Positions 46,453 to 55,320 of a stretch of 64,000 bases of DNA are shown one piece after another. A model generated the notes under the pieces. It was not told where the DNA came from. It was given only the letters and a program-made list of their open reading frames with translations, and did not search any database. The DNA lies in contig JBGCFH010000215.1 of the NCBI GenBank assembly GCA_045106825.1, positions 1-64,000 on the forward strand, in the 5' to 3' direction. Numbering within the stretch: position 1 is the stretch's first letter; each line of letters starts with the position of its first letter. Position numbers and translations under genes: made by a program. The DNA comes from CAWVWD01 sp045106825 (GTDB lineage: Bacteria > Bacteroidota > Bacteroidia > Chitinophagales > Saprospiraceae).

Positions 46453-46618
46453 TATATCATTTTTTAAGATTTCAACTTAATTTTGTGGTATTTTAAATTT
46501 AATCTAAACAACTAATCTCTTTCAACATTTTGATATTTTGAGTGTTCCAAATACATTGTTATTCTGAACATTCAATAATTTGATTGTCGTTATATAAAGG
46601 TTATATAATCTATTGAAA

Positions 46619-47287
46619 ATGAGTAAAATAAAAAAGAATAATATTTGGGTGATTTTGAGTTTATCTTTTTTTTTATTTGGTTTGCCATTAGGTTCATGGT
46701 ATTACTTGAATGAAGGTTTGAATTATAGCAAAAGTGTTAAAAAGAAGTTAGAATCAAAAGGAGAAGTTCCTGCTTTTTCATTTACTGATCAAAATGGTCA
46801 AGTGATAACAAACGATAGTTTAAAAGGAAAATTGTATGTAGCAGATTTCTTTTTTGCAAGTTGTCCAAACGAGTGCTTAGAGATGGCTGAGAACTTGAAA
46901 GTAGTTCAAGAGGCTTTTAAAGATCATCCTAAAGTAGTTATTGTATCGTTTTCAACCGATCCTTATAATGATACAACAGAGGTACTGAAAAAGTATGCTG
47001 ATGGCTTAGGTGCTTTACCAAATCAATGGTATTTTTTGCGAGGTGAACAAAAAAAGATTTTTGATTTGGCAAAAAAGGGTTTCAAATTACCAGCAGATAC
47101 GAATGATAATGATGATGATATTGTACATTCACCATATTTTGCTGTTGTTGATGCAGAAGGACAGATTAGGAATTATTATGATGGAACAAGCTTTGAGGAA
47201 ACGAATGTGATGATTACGCACATGTCTATGATTATGCCTCGAAAACCTGATCCTGAAATCAAGGTTGAAGAAAAGGAAGAACTATAA
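46619..47287 (+). CDS. SCO-family copper chaperone
   Basis: A 222-residue membrane-anchored thioredoxin-fold protein that delivers copper to the CuA site of subunit II. One N-terminal TM helix (about 9-29) is followed by the SCO domain, with Cys82 and Cys86 in CPNEC and the third copper ligand His170 in VHSPYF. An in-frame TTG at 46613 exists, but the ATG at 46619 is preferred. Its product fits the preceding oxidase genes. Confidence 0.93.
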   Translation: MSKIKKNNIWVILSLSFFLFGLPLGSWYYLNEGLNYSKSVKKKLESKGEVPAFSFTDQNGQVITNDSLKGKLYVADFFFASCPNECLEMAENLKVVQEAFKDHPKVVIVSFSTDPYNDTTEVLKKYADGLGALPNQWYFLRGEQKKIFDLAKKGFKLPADTNDNDDDIVHSPYFAVVDAEGQIRNYYDGTSFEETNVMITHMSMIMPRKPDPEIKVEEKEEL

Positions 47288-47318
47288 ATTATTAACTATT
47301 AACATTAATTATTATAAA
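47285..47318. repeat. Heptamer run in the SCO-DUF420 spacer
   Basis: Words ACTATAA, ATTATTA, ACTATTA, ACATTAA, TTATTAT from 47281 in constant 7-bp phase; the first word contains the SCO stop codon. Confidence 0.5.
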
Positions 47319-47855
47319 GTGGAAAATATAACGTTAGGAAAAAAGTTAGATAAATGGGCAATTGGTGTTTCGGTATTTGTACTGATTGCTGTAGTTGCGT
47401 TGCGATATATACCACAACTTGGTGAAGACGTAATGCCTTTCGATATTCATATTTTACCAGCAGTTCATGCTGTTTTGAATAGTTTGGTTGCTGTTTCATT
47501 GTTGGGTGCAATATGGTTTATTAAACAAAAAAATGTTGATATGCATCAACGAATGATTTATGTTGCAATGGCATTGTCTGCTTTATTTTTATTATCTTAT
47601 GTTGTCTATCACGCTGTTACACTACCAACTAAGTTTGGAGGTGAAGGTACTATCAAAATCATTTATTTAATACTATTAGCAACACATGTTGTGTTGGCAG
47701 CTGTAATTTTGCCTTTCATATTATTTACATTTATTCGTGGTTATACTCGACAAATACCTGCTCATAAGCGTTTAGCACGTTGGACATTTCCTCTTTGGTT
47801 ATATGTCGCAGTTACGGGACCTGTTTGTTATTTAATGTTGTTACCGTATTATTAA
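47319..47855 (+). CDS. DUF420 membrane protein
   Basis: A 178-residue integral membrane protein with five TM helices. Conserved DUF420 histidines appear in VHAVLNSLVA and YVVYHAVTLPTKF, and near the end in HKRLARWTFPLWLYVAVTG. DUF420 (CtaM-like) proteins are linked to heme-copper oxidase assembly, and this position after SCO agrees. The frame extends to 47265, but that part overlaps SCO and a heptamer run; a GTG at 47319 (leader TTATAAAGTG) is the better start. Confidence 0.88.
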   Translation: MENITLGKKLDKWAIGVSVFVLIAVVALRYIPQLGEDVMPFDIHILPAVHAVLNSLVAVSLLGAIWFIKQKNVDMHQRMIYVAMALSALFLLSYVVYHAVTLPTKFGGEGTIKIIYLILLATHVVLAAVILPFILFTFIRGYTRQIPAHKRLARWTFPLWLYVAVTGPVCYLMLLPYY

Positions 47856-47934
47856 GAATTGTTAATATTTAGATTAGAATTGTTTATCAATTATTCGGTT
47901 TGTAACTTTGTACTCAATTGAAAATTAAACAATT

Positions 47935-48228
47935 ATGAAAAATAAAATTTCAAAAATTATATTCATATTTATTTTAGCATTCACGATTAATATTGTAAAT
48001 GTAGAAACGGTAAATGCACAATGTCCGATGTGCAAAATGTCGGCAGAATCAAACTTAAAAGATGGTGGAACAGCTGGAAAGGGTTTGAATAAAGGTATTT
48101 TGTATCTGTTCGCAGCACCTTATTTAATGATGGGTGGTTTAGCATTTATATGGTTTCGGACAAATAAAAAGAAACGACAAGAAGATGAAAATGATGCAAT
48201 TCGTGATTTGTTGGATGGTGTAAAATAG
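47935..48228 (+). CDS. Small CPMC membrane protein
   Basis: A 97-residue protein: signal peptide ending VNAQ (about 29), then CPMCKMSAESN at about residues 30-40, one TM helix (LYLFAAPYLMMGGLAFIWF) and a charged tail. The CPMCKM motif (two Cys and a Met) immediately after signal cleavage looks like a metal site facing the periplasm. With SCO and DUF420 next to it, a role in copper handling or oxidase assembly is a reasonable inference. Confidence 0.75.
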   Translation: MKNKISKIIFIFILAFTINIVNVETVNAQCPMCKMSAESNLKDGGTAGKGLNKGILYLFAAPYLMMGGLAFIWFRTNKKKRQEDENDAIRDLLDGVK

Positions 48229-48248
48229 TTGAAAAGTAAACTTTTTCA

Positions 48249-48284
48249 AAAACCCTAATTTCTATATAGAAGTTAGGGTTTTTT
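48249..48284 (+). terminator. Intrinsic terminator
   Basis: AAAAACCCTAA...TTAGGGTTTTTT around TTTCTATATAGAAG, which itself contains a small CTATATAG palindrome. It ends the SCO-DUF420-CPMC cluster. Confidence 0.85.
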
Positions 48285-48531
48285 AATGAAAAAGCTTTAG
48301 ATACTTTGAATAATGGCTTTCTTCGTTTCTATTATGTGTTGTATTCCTTTTAATACACCTTGTAATTTAAAAGCGTATGAATAATCTTTTTGTAGATTAC
48401 TCATTACCGTTATCTTAAATAGTGAAAAGAAGATTACTTCTACTAAAATTCTTAATTTCTATCTTGAAGTTATGGATTTTTTAATTTATTCCTTAGCTTT
48501 ATTTATCATTCAAACAATTACTGAAAATCCC

Positions 48532-49446
48532 ATGAGCTACTTAGATAAATTAAATAAAAAGCTAAACAAAATAGATAAAACACAAACACCTAATAAGTTA
48601 GAAGATCGACAAGTTCAAGTTTTACCTATTACCGAAACAGCTAAAAAACAACCTTCACAAAAGGAAGAAGAGATAAACAAGTCGGAGGAAACTGTATCAA
48701 AGTCAAAATCTACTATTTCTAAAAAAAATAAAGAAGAAACTACGAAAAATGAGGACAGTGCTTACGTCTCGATAAAAGATTGGGCGGAAGATGATCGACC
48801 TCGTGAAAAACTTAGAACAAAAGGTAAACATGCCTTATCAAATGCAGAGTTGATTGCTATATTATTAGGTTCGGGTTCAAGAAAAATTAGTGCGGTTCAG
48901 TTGGCTAAAGAAATTCTCAAAAGTGCGGATAACAATCTTAATGAATTGGGAAAAATCTCTATTGATGAACTAATTAAAAATTTTCATGGAGTAGGAGAGG
49001 CGAAGGCAATTACAATCGCTGCTGCAATGGAACTGGGACGACGACGAAAGATGTCAGCTATCAAAGATAGACCTGAAATACGAGGAAGTCAGGATGCGTA
49101 TAATATCATCGCTCCAATGTTAGCGGATTTGCATCATGAAGAGTTTTGGATTTTGATGCTCAATCGTGGTAATCAAGTATTGAAACGAGTACAAGTGAGT
49201 TTGGGTGGCGTTTCAGGAACTGTTGTTGATGCTAAAATTATTTTTAAACGAGCTTTAGAAATTCCAGCTTCTGCCATTATTCTTTGTCATAATCATCCTT
49301 CTGGAAATCTTCGACCGAGTATGCCCGATATTGAAATCACGAAGAAGATAAAAGCTGGAGCAGAATTGATTGATATAAAAGTTTTAGACCACTTGATTGT
49401 GTCTGAACGGGGTTACTTTAGCTTTGCAGATGAAGGTATGATGTAA
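48532..49446 (+). CDS. radC: RadC-family JAB/MPN protein with long N-terminal extension
   Basis: A 304-residue protein. The C-terminal ~220 residues are standard RadC: a UPF0758 N-terminal domain (IKDWAEDDRPREKLRTKGKHALSNAELIAILLGSG) with a helix-hairpin-helix (NFHGVGEAKAITIAAAMELGRR), then the JAB metallo-domain with His253, His255 and Asp266 (HNHPSGNLRPSMPD). The first ~80 residues are low-complexity, Lys/Glu/Ser-rich and probably disordered. An upstream in-frame ATG at 48472 would add a hydrophobic stretch and is less likely. RadC's cellular role is unresolved. Confidence 0.9.
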   Translation: MSYLDKLNKKLNKIDKTQTPNKLEDRQVQVLPITETAKKQPSQKEEEINKSEETVSKSKSTISKKNKEETTKNEDSAYVSIKDWAEDDRPREKLRTKGKHALSNAELIAILLGSGSRKISAVQLAKEILKSADNNLNELGKISIDELIKNFHGVGEAKAITIAAAMELGRRRKMSAIKDRPEIRGSQDAYNIIAPMLADLHHEEFWILMLNRGNQVLKRVQVSLGGVSGTVVDAKIIFKRALEIPASAIILCHNHPSGNLRPSMPDIEITKKIKAGAELIDIKVLDHLIVSERGYFSFADEGMM

Positions 49447-49537
49447 ACTTAATGGCTTTCCAAAGTGATGAAAAACATTTTTAATAATAATTTATTAAAT
49501 ACCACTCTAAAAAAAATGGTGATACTTTTAATTTAAT

Positions 49538-50080
49538 ATGAAATCTAACAAAACAAACGGCACAAACGCTTTTCTATTTTTATGCTTTTACATCGCATTT
49601 TGTTATGATTTTTATATCATTATGCTAAAAGGATTTCGTGGTTTTGCAAGTTTTAATTTCCCTTATATTTTTCTTTATGCATTGATAGCAGTTGTTATTA
49701 GCCTTTTTGCAATAAAAAAAATGGTAAAACATGGTGATATTTGGATGCAATATTCAAAAGCAATTTTTGGAATCAACGTAATATTAGTCAGTTATATACT
49801 TTTTCTTACTATTTCTAATTTTAATAATACCTCAGGATTAGAATGTGCATTATGGCGTTCAACAACTTGGCGAGGTTGGGCGGGTGTTGAAACACATTAT
49901 TATATCCAACCGTTTGTTGGTTATATCGGTTTGGTCATTACAATTCTTACCTATTTACAAATACAATTAACGAAAAAAAAAATTGGTTGGACAATGCTAT
50001 TGTGGTTACCACAATTAGTTTATTTAGGAATATTATTGATTCATTTCTTCTTAATTAAGAAGCCTGTTTTTTACGGATAA
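49538..50080 (+). CDS. Four-helix membrane protein, unknown
   Basis: A 180-residue protein with about five hydrophobic segments and short loops. The loop NTSGLECALWRSTTWRGWAGVETHYYIQP between helices is Trp/Arg-rich. I recognise no family. Single gene, ~90 bp after radC without a clear terminator between them. Confidence 0.65.
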   Translation: MKSNKTNGTNAFLFLCFYIAFCYDFYIIMLKGFRGFASFNFPYIFLYALIAVVISLFAIKKMVKHGDIWMQYSKAIFGINVILVSYILFLTISNFNNTSGLECALWRSTTWRGWAGVETHYYIQPFVGYIGLVITILTYLQIQLTKKKIGWTMLLWLPQLVYLGILLIHFFLIKKPVFYG

Positions 50081-50714
50081 AGATTATTTCTTGTTATTGC
50101 AAGAAGCCTGTATGAAAAAGAATTTTGCGAAGCAAAAATTTAATAATTGTGATAACGGTTTTCCTATAAAAAATCTAACGTGTAAAAATCGTATTTTCTG
50201 AACCACAAAAGAACCAAAAGGCACAAAAGTATTTTCACAAAAGTTATTTTATTTTGAAAATTTCATTCTTTTGTGAATACCTTTTGTAACTATTGTGCCT
50301 TTTGTGGTTCAAAATCATTTTTATAGGAAAACCATTTAATTGTGATTTCTATTCTATATTTTAGCGAAACATAAATTGTAAGAATAAATAAAATCTATAT
50401 CTTTTTTATCGCCATTTTTATCGTTCAAATGATGGTTAATAATATTATTCCCGCTTGATTTAGCTAATTAATCAAAGAAAATCTACTGAACTAACGTTTG
50501 TTAGTTTAGATAATGAGTTAAGTCAGTATTTTTGATGAATTAAGATGGATATTGTAGGTGTAAACAAAGAACAAATAAAAGGATTCGTTAAAGGATGAAT
50601 CATCAAAAAAGTTCTTGAAAACCAATCTTTTAAACAAGTATTACTGATTAAGCAACTTTAAAATAAAACACTTAGAGTAGATGTTGTTTTGGAGTAATCA
50701 CCTAATAAAATATC
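50081..50714. other. Gene-free region upstream of tonB
   Basis: 634 bp containing the nonamer inverted arrays at 50201-50310. From about 50545 to 50660 a short coding-like stretch reads MDIVGVNKEQIKGFVKG then a stop, which could be the relic of a gene but is too short to identify. The tonB promoter must lie within the last part. Confidence 0.4.
50201..50310. repeat. Inverted nonamer arrays (ACCACAAAA type)
   Basis: Left 9-bp words ACCACAAAA, GAACCAAAA, GGCACAAAA; right words CCTTTTGTA, ACTATTGTG, CCTTTTGTG then GTT, around an AT-rich centre with its own AAAATTTC/GAAAATTT-like symmetry. The same words recur at 55211-55228 and 63877-63994. Confidence 0.75.
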
Positions 50715-51617
50715 ATGAATGTTTCAATTACAGGATTTCAATTTTTGACAGGTATTGGATTGATTGCTTTAGTAATCATGGGAATTATTATGGCGATTAG
50801 ATACCATTATTCACATGTAAAGATAAATAAAAAAGTTACAGGTAAGAGAGCGAAGAAGTACGAAGAAGTAGATGTGTTTAAGTTGAGTAATATGTTTTGG
50901 AAAGTTGGGATAATTAGTGCGTTGAGTGTGACGATTTTGGCTTTTGCTTGGACTTCTTTCCCGAAAGAAATTGATGTTTCAGATTATCAAGTGAACTTAG
51001 TAGATATTGAAGTAGAGCCACCGAGTACCGTACAAAAGAAAGTATTACCACCTCCGCCGCCGCCGCCAACAACTGTGATTCAAACAACGGATGACTTAAA
51101 GATACAAGCACCGAAGTTTGTAGATCAAACGGTAACACATGAGATGTCTAATCAAACGGCTACTCCAGCTGCGAAAAAGGCAAAACCAAAACCTAAGAAG
51201 AAAAGAGCTTTGCCACCACCGAAGAAGGTTGTAGAAGAAGTTGAAAAAATACATGTTATTGTTGAAGAAATGCCTCGTTTTCCAGGTTGTGAACACGTAG
51301 CAAACTATGCTGAATCTAAACAATGTGCGGACAAAAAAATGTTAGAGTTTATTTATAAAAATATTAAATATCCTACCATTGCAAGAGAAAATAATGTACA
51401 AGGAACAGCAGTTGTAACATTCGTAATAGAGAAAGATGGTTCAATTTCTAATATTGAAATAATTAGAGATGCTGGGGCAGAATGTGGTACAGAAGCAGTA
51501 AGAGTTGTGGAAATGATGCAAAATTTACCACAAAAATGGTTGCCAGGACGTCAAGGTAATGAGAATGTAAGAGTTAGATTTAATTTGCCAGTAAAATTCC
51601 GTTTGGATAACCCGTAG
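50715..51617 (+). CDS. tonB: Energy transducer TonB
   Basis: A 300-residue TonB. Unusually for classical TonB it has two N-terminal hydrophobic segments (about 10-30 and 60-78), a layout frequent in Bacteroidota. A Pro-rich spacer (LPPPPPPPT, then KPKPKKKRALPPPKK) spans the periplasm. The C-terminal domain (about 180-300) begins with EEMPRFPGCE and contains KYPTIARENNVQGTAVVTFVIEKDGSI, the outer-membrane-receptor contact fold. No exbBD is adjacent. Confidence 0.93.
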   Translation: MNVSITGFQFLTGIGLIALVIMGIIMAIRYHYSHVKINKKVTGKRAKKYEEVDVFKLSNMFWKVGIISALSVTILAFAWTSFPKEIDVSDYQVNLVDIEVEPPSTVQKKVLPPPPPPPTTVIQTTDDLKIQAPKFVDQTVTHEMSNQTATPAAKKAKPKPKKKRALPPPKKVVEEVEKIHVIVEEMPRFPGCEHVANYAESKQCADKKMLEFIYKNIKYPTIARENNVQGTAVVTFVIEKDGSISNIEIIRDAGAECGTEAVRVVEMMQNLPQKWLPGRQGNENVRVRFNLPVKFRLDNP

Positions 51618-51628
51618 GTGAAAACATG

Positions 51629-51658
51629 AAAAGTGTTGCTCAGAAGAGCAACACTTTT
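51629..51658 (+). terminator. Terminator after tonB
   Basis: AAAAGTGTTGCTC, loop AGAA, GAGCAACACTTTT, then more T: a perfect 13-bp stem. Confidence 0.92.
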
Positions 51659-51732
51659 TTTCATAACGGCTGCTTTTAGCTGCTGTATAAGCTTTAAAGA
51701 TAACGAGTGTTAAAGAGCATCGTTACTATATT

Positions 51733-52335
51733 TTAATCATCCACCAAATGTTGTAATTCCGAAAAATTATCGAAATTTTTAATTTTTGAATCAAAGGTTT
51801 TTTGGAAATCGGAGACTTGTCCTTTCATAATATTTTCAAATAGAATCGCATGATTTCCATCATTTTGTGTAAAAATACCATATCCATTTGGCGTTCGTTC
51901 AAATTTTAAAATATCGTCCCAATTCACAACAACACTTTGATACGATAATTCGATTTGAGCATCGTCACTTAGATTGATATAGTTCTTGACTGTTGCAATT
52001 GATAATAGAAAAAAAGCAAAAGCTACAACCGAACGCAAATTAGTAAAACTGCTAAAATCACTTTGAAAATTAAGGTATAATAAAAATCCTGCTATACCGA
52101 AGTAGAAAATATTATTCCACCATTTTAGTGTTGTTGTGAAAAACAACTCCTTATTGCGATAAGCAAGGAAAACCTTAATAACATATATGACCGTCCATAA
52201 TCCACCGACCGCCAGAAACAATTGTAACCACAAAATCGGCAAACTTGCTCGGTGAAAATACGCCTGTATCAAACACAAAATACCAGTACCAATCACTGCA
52301 ATACCTAAGTACGGTTCTATTTTTTGTAAGTTCAT
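51733..52335 (-). CDS. Membrane protein, unknown
   Basis: A 200-residue protein with four hydrophobic helices in the first ~120 residues and a soluble C-terminal part (IELSYQSVVVNWDDILKFERTPNGYGIFTQNDGNHAILFENI) that reads like a PH-type beta domain, as in small bacterial PH/YdbS-like membrane proteins. Assignment uncertain. It is downstream of the M14 peptidase on the same strand, separated by the heptamer array. Confidence 0.65.
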   Translation of the reverse strand: MNLQKIEPYLGIAVIGTGILCLIQAYFHRASLPILWLQLFLAVGGLWTVIYVIKVFLAYRNKELFFTTTLKWWNNIFYFGIAGFLLYLNFQSDFSSFTNLRSVVAFAFFLLSIATVKNYINLSDDAQIELSYQSVVVNWDDILKFERTPNGYGIFTQNDGNHAILFENIMKGQVSDFQKTFDSKIKNFDNFSELQHLVDD

Positions 52336-52362
52336 AATTTTTAAATCGTTCCCATTATTTTA

Positions 52363-52509
52363 AATTACCAATTACCAATTACCAATTACCAATTACCAAT
52401 TATCAATTACCAATTATCAATTATCAATTATCAATTATCAATTACCAATTACCAATTACCAATTATCAATTATCAATTATCAATTATCAATTATCAATTA
52501 TCAATTATC
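52363..52509. repeat. 21-copy heptamer array with two unit variants
   Basis: Twenty-one uninterrupted 7-bp units in perfect phase, each either AATTACC (A) or AATTATC (T). The order on the + strand is A x5, T, A, T x4, A x3, T x7. The last unit runs into the stop codon (52508-52510) of the M14 peptidase gene. There is no inverted arm at this locus. A variable-number repeat is likely. Confidence 0.95.
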
Positions 52510-55138
52510 AATGACTTTCCTCTGCTTCTTCCGCTTCTTCTTCACCAGCTGCATATTGTAATCCGCCACTATTAATCGTATGCCCAAAGAATACAGCATT
52601 AGCAAACAATTTGTTTGTGCCATACCAGAATGCACGGAAATTCGTATTATCCACAAAGCCAATCACTCGACCACTTCCAACGCCACTAACCAAAATCGAA
52701 GCCGAATTATTCAAAATTTTTAAATTCGATTTAGAAATATAACCACTTATCAAAGCATTATCCGTATATTTTAAAGGCGTTGCGGTTTGTTTGTCATAAG
52801 GTTCAAAAAATTGTGTTCCACGACGAAAAATCGGAATATTGACATTTTGATAACCATACGCTAACGGATGAGTCAAGTCGATTTGACTATTAAAAATCGC
52901 ACCACCAATAATTTCTGCTCCATTAATCGCACTCATATTTTCATAGTTTTCCTCTAAAGGAAACTTATGTTTAGTTTTAGAAGAATCGGTTTTTGGCTTA
53001 GTCTTAGGTGTTGTTTTAATCATACCATTAGCTTTTAACCAGTTAATAGCACTTTTGAAACCAATCACAACACCACCTTTGCGCGTCCAACGTTTGATGT
53101 CATCCGTAGGCAAACCGCCATAACTTCCACTAACCAAAACCAAGGTGTTATAATCATATAAATTGACTTGTCGAAAATCATTCTTTTGTACCAAAGTCAC
53201 AGACATATCGTAACGTTGATCAAATAAGTGCCAAACTTCGCCAGCATCATAAGCATTTGCACCATCACCGACAACCATCAACGTTTTTGGAGTCCGTAGA
53301 TTTTTCATATTTCTACTTCCCAAATCCATTCCTATTGGTGTCAAACCCGTTTTTACACTATAAAAATCAATACCATCACGTTCTGCAATTTTGTTTAATA
53401 AGTCAAAAATAGATTTACTATCTTCATTTTGAATCTGGACTGGAATTAATATTGTACCATAATCAAAATCCAAAATACCTTCTGTTGTATTGATAGAAAA
53501 TTGTTTAGAAGCGACTTTAGAGATGATACCGGCTTTTAGAATTTCATTCAATGCACGAGGTGTATAATATTCGTCCCAACGAAACAAATACGCATAATCC
53601 GTTTGTCCACCGATGACTTTTCCTTTCGGAAAAACTTCCCCTTTCACCGTTTGACCTAACGAAGGAATTTTCTTAACATGTTCACAATCAATATTAAAAG
53701 CCAAAGGCATTGTCCAAGTCGAAACATCATAAAACAGATTGTCTGTAAACTCGGTAATCGTCATAAACATACCTTTTATCAAACGATATTGTGATTGATT
53801 TGCAGGTACAACAAATGACCAATCTTTTCCAAATGTTTTACCATTTGCCTTATAATCTTCTTCTAAACGATATACTGTGATTTTGTGTCTTTGTAATAAT
53901 TTTACAAAATGAGCAACTCGTGCTTTGTCGTTGGCATCACCAAAAACATAGGCTTTTGTTTTGTCTTTATCGGCTTCCGCCAATGAGTTATTATAAAAAT
54001 CACGTTGATAATTCAAGAGTTTTTCTCGCATATTGTAACCTGCGTTTAGTGTTGTAATCGAAGTTGTCAACTGATTACGAACCGTAAACGGAAATGATAA
54101 AATGCCATTTTCTGTCATTTTCAAATGTCCTCTCGAACTACCTTGCTCAAACAAGATTCCGATACAACCATTCACATCAGGATAAGTAGAGCCTTTTCCG
54201 ATATAAAAATCATCAAATGACTCTTTGGTATAATACATTGAACCAATTGAGTTCAAACCTTCTGCATGAAAATTACCAATTTCGCCAGTCAATTCTTGAT
54301 TTAATTTTGGTGTCAACGGAAAAGTACGAGTCGGAATACCTGGCTGAAAAAAGAAAGTGGAATGTCCGCCCATTTCATGATGATCGGTTAGAATATTTGG
54401 TTTCCATTCATGAAATTTTCCCACTCGACCTTGACTTTCAGGATGCTGTAATGGTAACCAATCACGATTCAAATCAAACCAATAATGATTCGTGCGACCT
54501 CGTGGCCAGACTTCGTTATATTCTCGTCCGCTATCGTCCGTCGATTTGTTCAAACTTAGACTTTTGTTAGAATTAACCCAAGTCGAAAAACGATGCATTC
54601 CATCAGGATTGTAACAAGGATCCAATAAAACCACAACATTATCCAACATTTTCTCAAACGCTTCACCTTCACCAGCTGCTAAATAATAAGCGTATAAAGG
54701 AGCAGCATTAGAACCGCTCGGTTCATTGCCATGAATCGTATAACCTTGATACAAAACAGTTGGCATGTTAGAAACATCTAAATTGTCACTTTCATCTGGA
54801 TTTGATAATTTTGTATGTTCTGCTTGTATTTTATCAATATTTTGATGATTTTTTGGAGAAGTAATCGTTAATAAAACCAACGGTTTGTCCTCATACGATC
54901 GAGCGTATTCTTCAATCGTAATTCTATCCGAGGCTTTCGCCAATGCTTTTAGATAAAATACCAATTGATCGTGCGTCAAATGCCATTCACCAATTTGAAA
55001 ACCTAAAAACTGCTCAGGTGTTGGAATCGCTTCATTGTACGTAATATCTTGTGGTAAATAATATGTCAAATCTTTTTGTCCAAAAGTTATATTGGCAAAA
55101 AAACAGAACGCTATTAGGGAAGTTATAATTCGTTTCAT
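52508..55138 (-). CDS. M14-family zinc carboxypeptidase
   Basis: An 876-residue secreted peptidase with a signal peptide (to about 20). The M14 domain (about 45-370) has zinc ligands His136 and Glu139 (IHGNEPSG), a substrate-binding Asn-Arg in LNRDW, the third zinc His at 253 or 254 (TDHHEMG), and the probable catalytic Glu in ILFEQGSSRG. The C-terminal ~450 residues include a flavodoxin/ThuA-like alpha/beta region (MVVGDGANAYDAGEVWHLFDQ, VLVSGSYGG). The tail is Glu-rich (GEEEAEEAEESH). No T9SS domain. The stop codon overlaps the heptamer array. Confidence 0.92.
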   Translation of the reverse strand: MKRIITSLIAFCFFANITFGQKDLTYYLPQDITYNEAIPTPEQFLGFQIGEWHLTHDQLVFYLKALAKASDRITIEEYARSYEDKPLVLLTITSPKNHQNIDKIQAEHTKLSNPDESDNLDVSNMPTVLYQGYTIHGNEPSGSNAAPLYAYYLAAGEGEAFEKMLDNVVVLLDPCYNPDGMHRFSTWVNSNKSLSLNKSTDDSGREYNEVWPRGRTNHYWFDLNRDWLPLQHPESQGRVGKFHEWKPNILTDHHEMGGHSTFFFQPGIPTRTFPLTPKLNQELTGEIGNFHAEGLNSIGSMYYTKESFDDFYIGKGSTYPDVNGCIGILFEQGSSRGHLKMTENGILSFPFTVRNQLTTSITTLNAGYNMREKLLNYQRDFYNNSLAEADKDKTKAYVFGDANDKARVAHFVKLLQRHKITVYRLEEDYKANGKTFGKDWSFVVPANQSQYRLIKGMFMTITEFTDNLFYDVSTWTMPLAFNIDCEHVKKIPSLGQTVKGEVFPKGKVIGGQTDYAYLFRWDEYYTPRALNEILKAGIISKVASKQFSINTTEGILDFDYGTILIPVQIQNEDSKSIFDLLNKIAERDGIDFYSVKTGLTPIGMDLGSRNMKNLRTPKTLMVVGDGANAYDAGEVWHLFDQRYDMSVTLVQKNDFRQVNLYDYNTLVLVSGSYGGLPTDDIKRWTRKGGVVIGFKSAINWLKANGMIKTTPKTKPKTDSSKTKHKFPLEENYENMSAINGAEIIGGAIFNSQIDLTHPLAYGYQNVNIPIFRRGTQFFEPYDKQTATPLKYTDNALISGYISKSNLKILNNSASILVSGVGSGRVIGFVDNTNFRAFWYGTNKLFANAVFFGHTINSGGLQYAAGEEEAEEAEESH

Positions 55139-55210
55139 GTAATTTGATTTTTATTACTTATCCCGATTACTCGGTAGTTTAAGTACCAAAACTATGAAAA
55201 ATGATTTTGA

Positions 55211-55240
55211 ACGACAAAAGACACAAAAGCATTCTTTTGA
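55211..55240. repeat. Short nonamer fragment
   Basis: ACGACAAAA, GACACAAAA, then GCATTCTTTTG: the same 9-bp word family as at 50201 and 63877, here with only two units and a short inverted part. Confidence 0.45.
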
Positions 55241-55320
55241 AATATACTTACGTTTAACTAAATATTAAAATCATGTATCTTTACGTTTAAACAGTTATAA
55301 ACAATTACAAAAACAACAAT

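Noticed and set aside
48472..48531. Upstream ATG for radC encoding a hydrophobic leader
   Set aside because: RadC is cytoplasmic; the leader has no conserved match and the later ATG at 48532 is adequate.
50545..50660. Short coding-like stretch that might be a gene relic or transposase fragment
   Set aside because: Only about 17 residues are readable before a stop and nothing in it is recognisable.
52363..52509. Possible CRISPR array
   Set aside because: Units are 7 bp with no spacers and no cas genes nearby; it is a simple tandem repeat.
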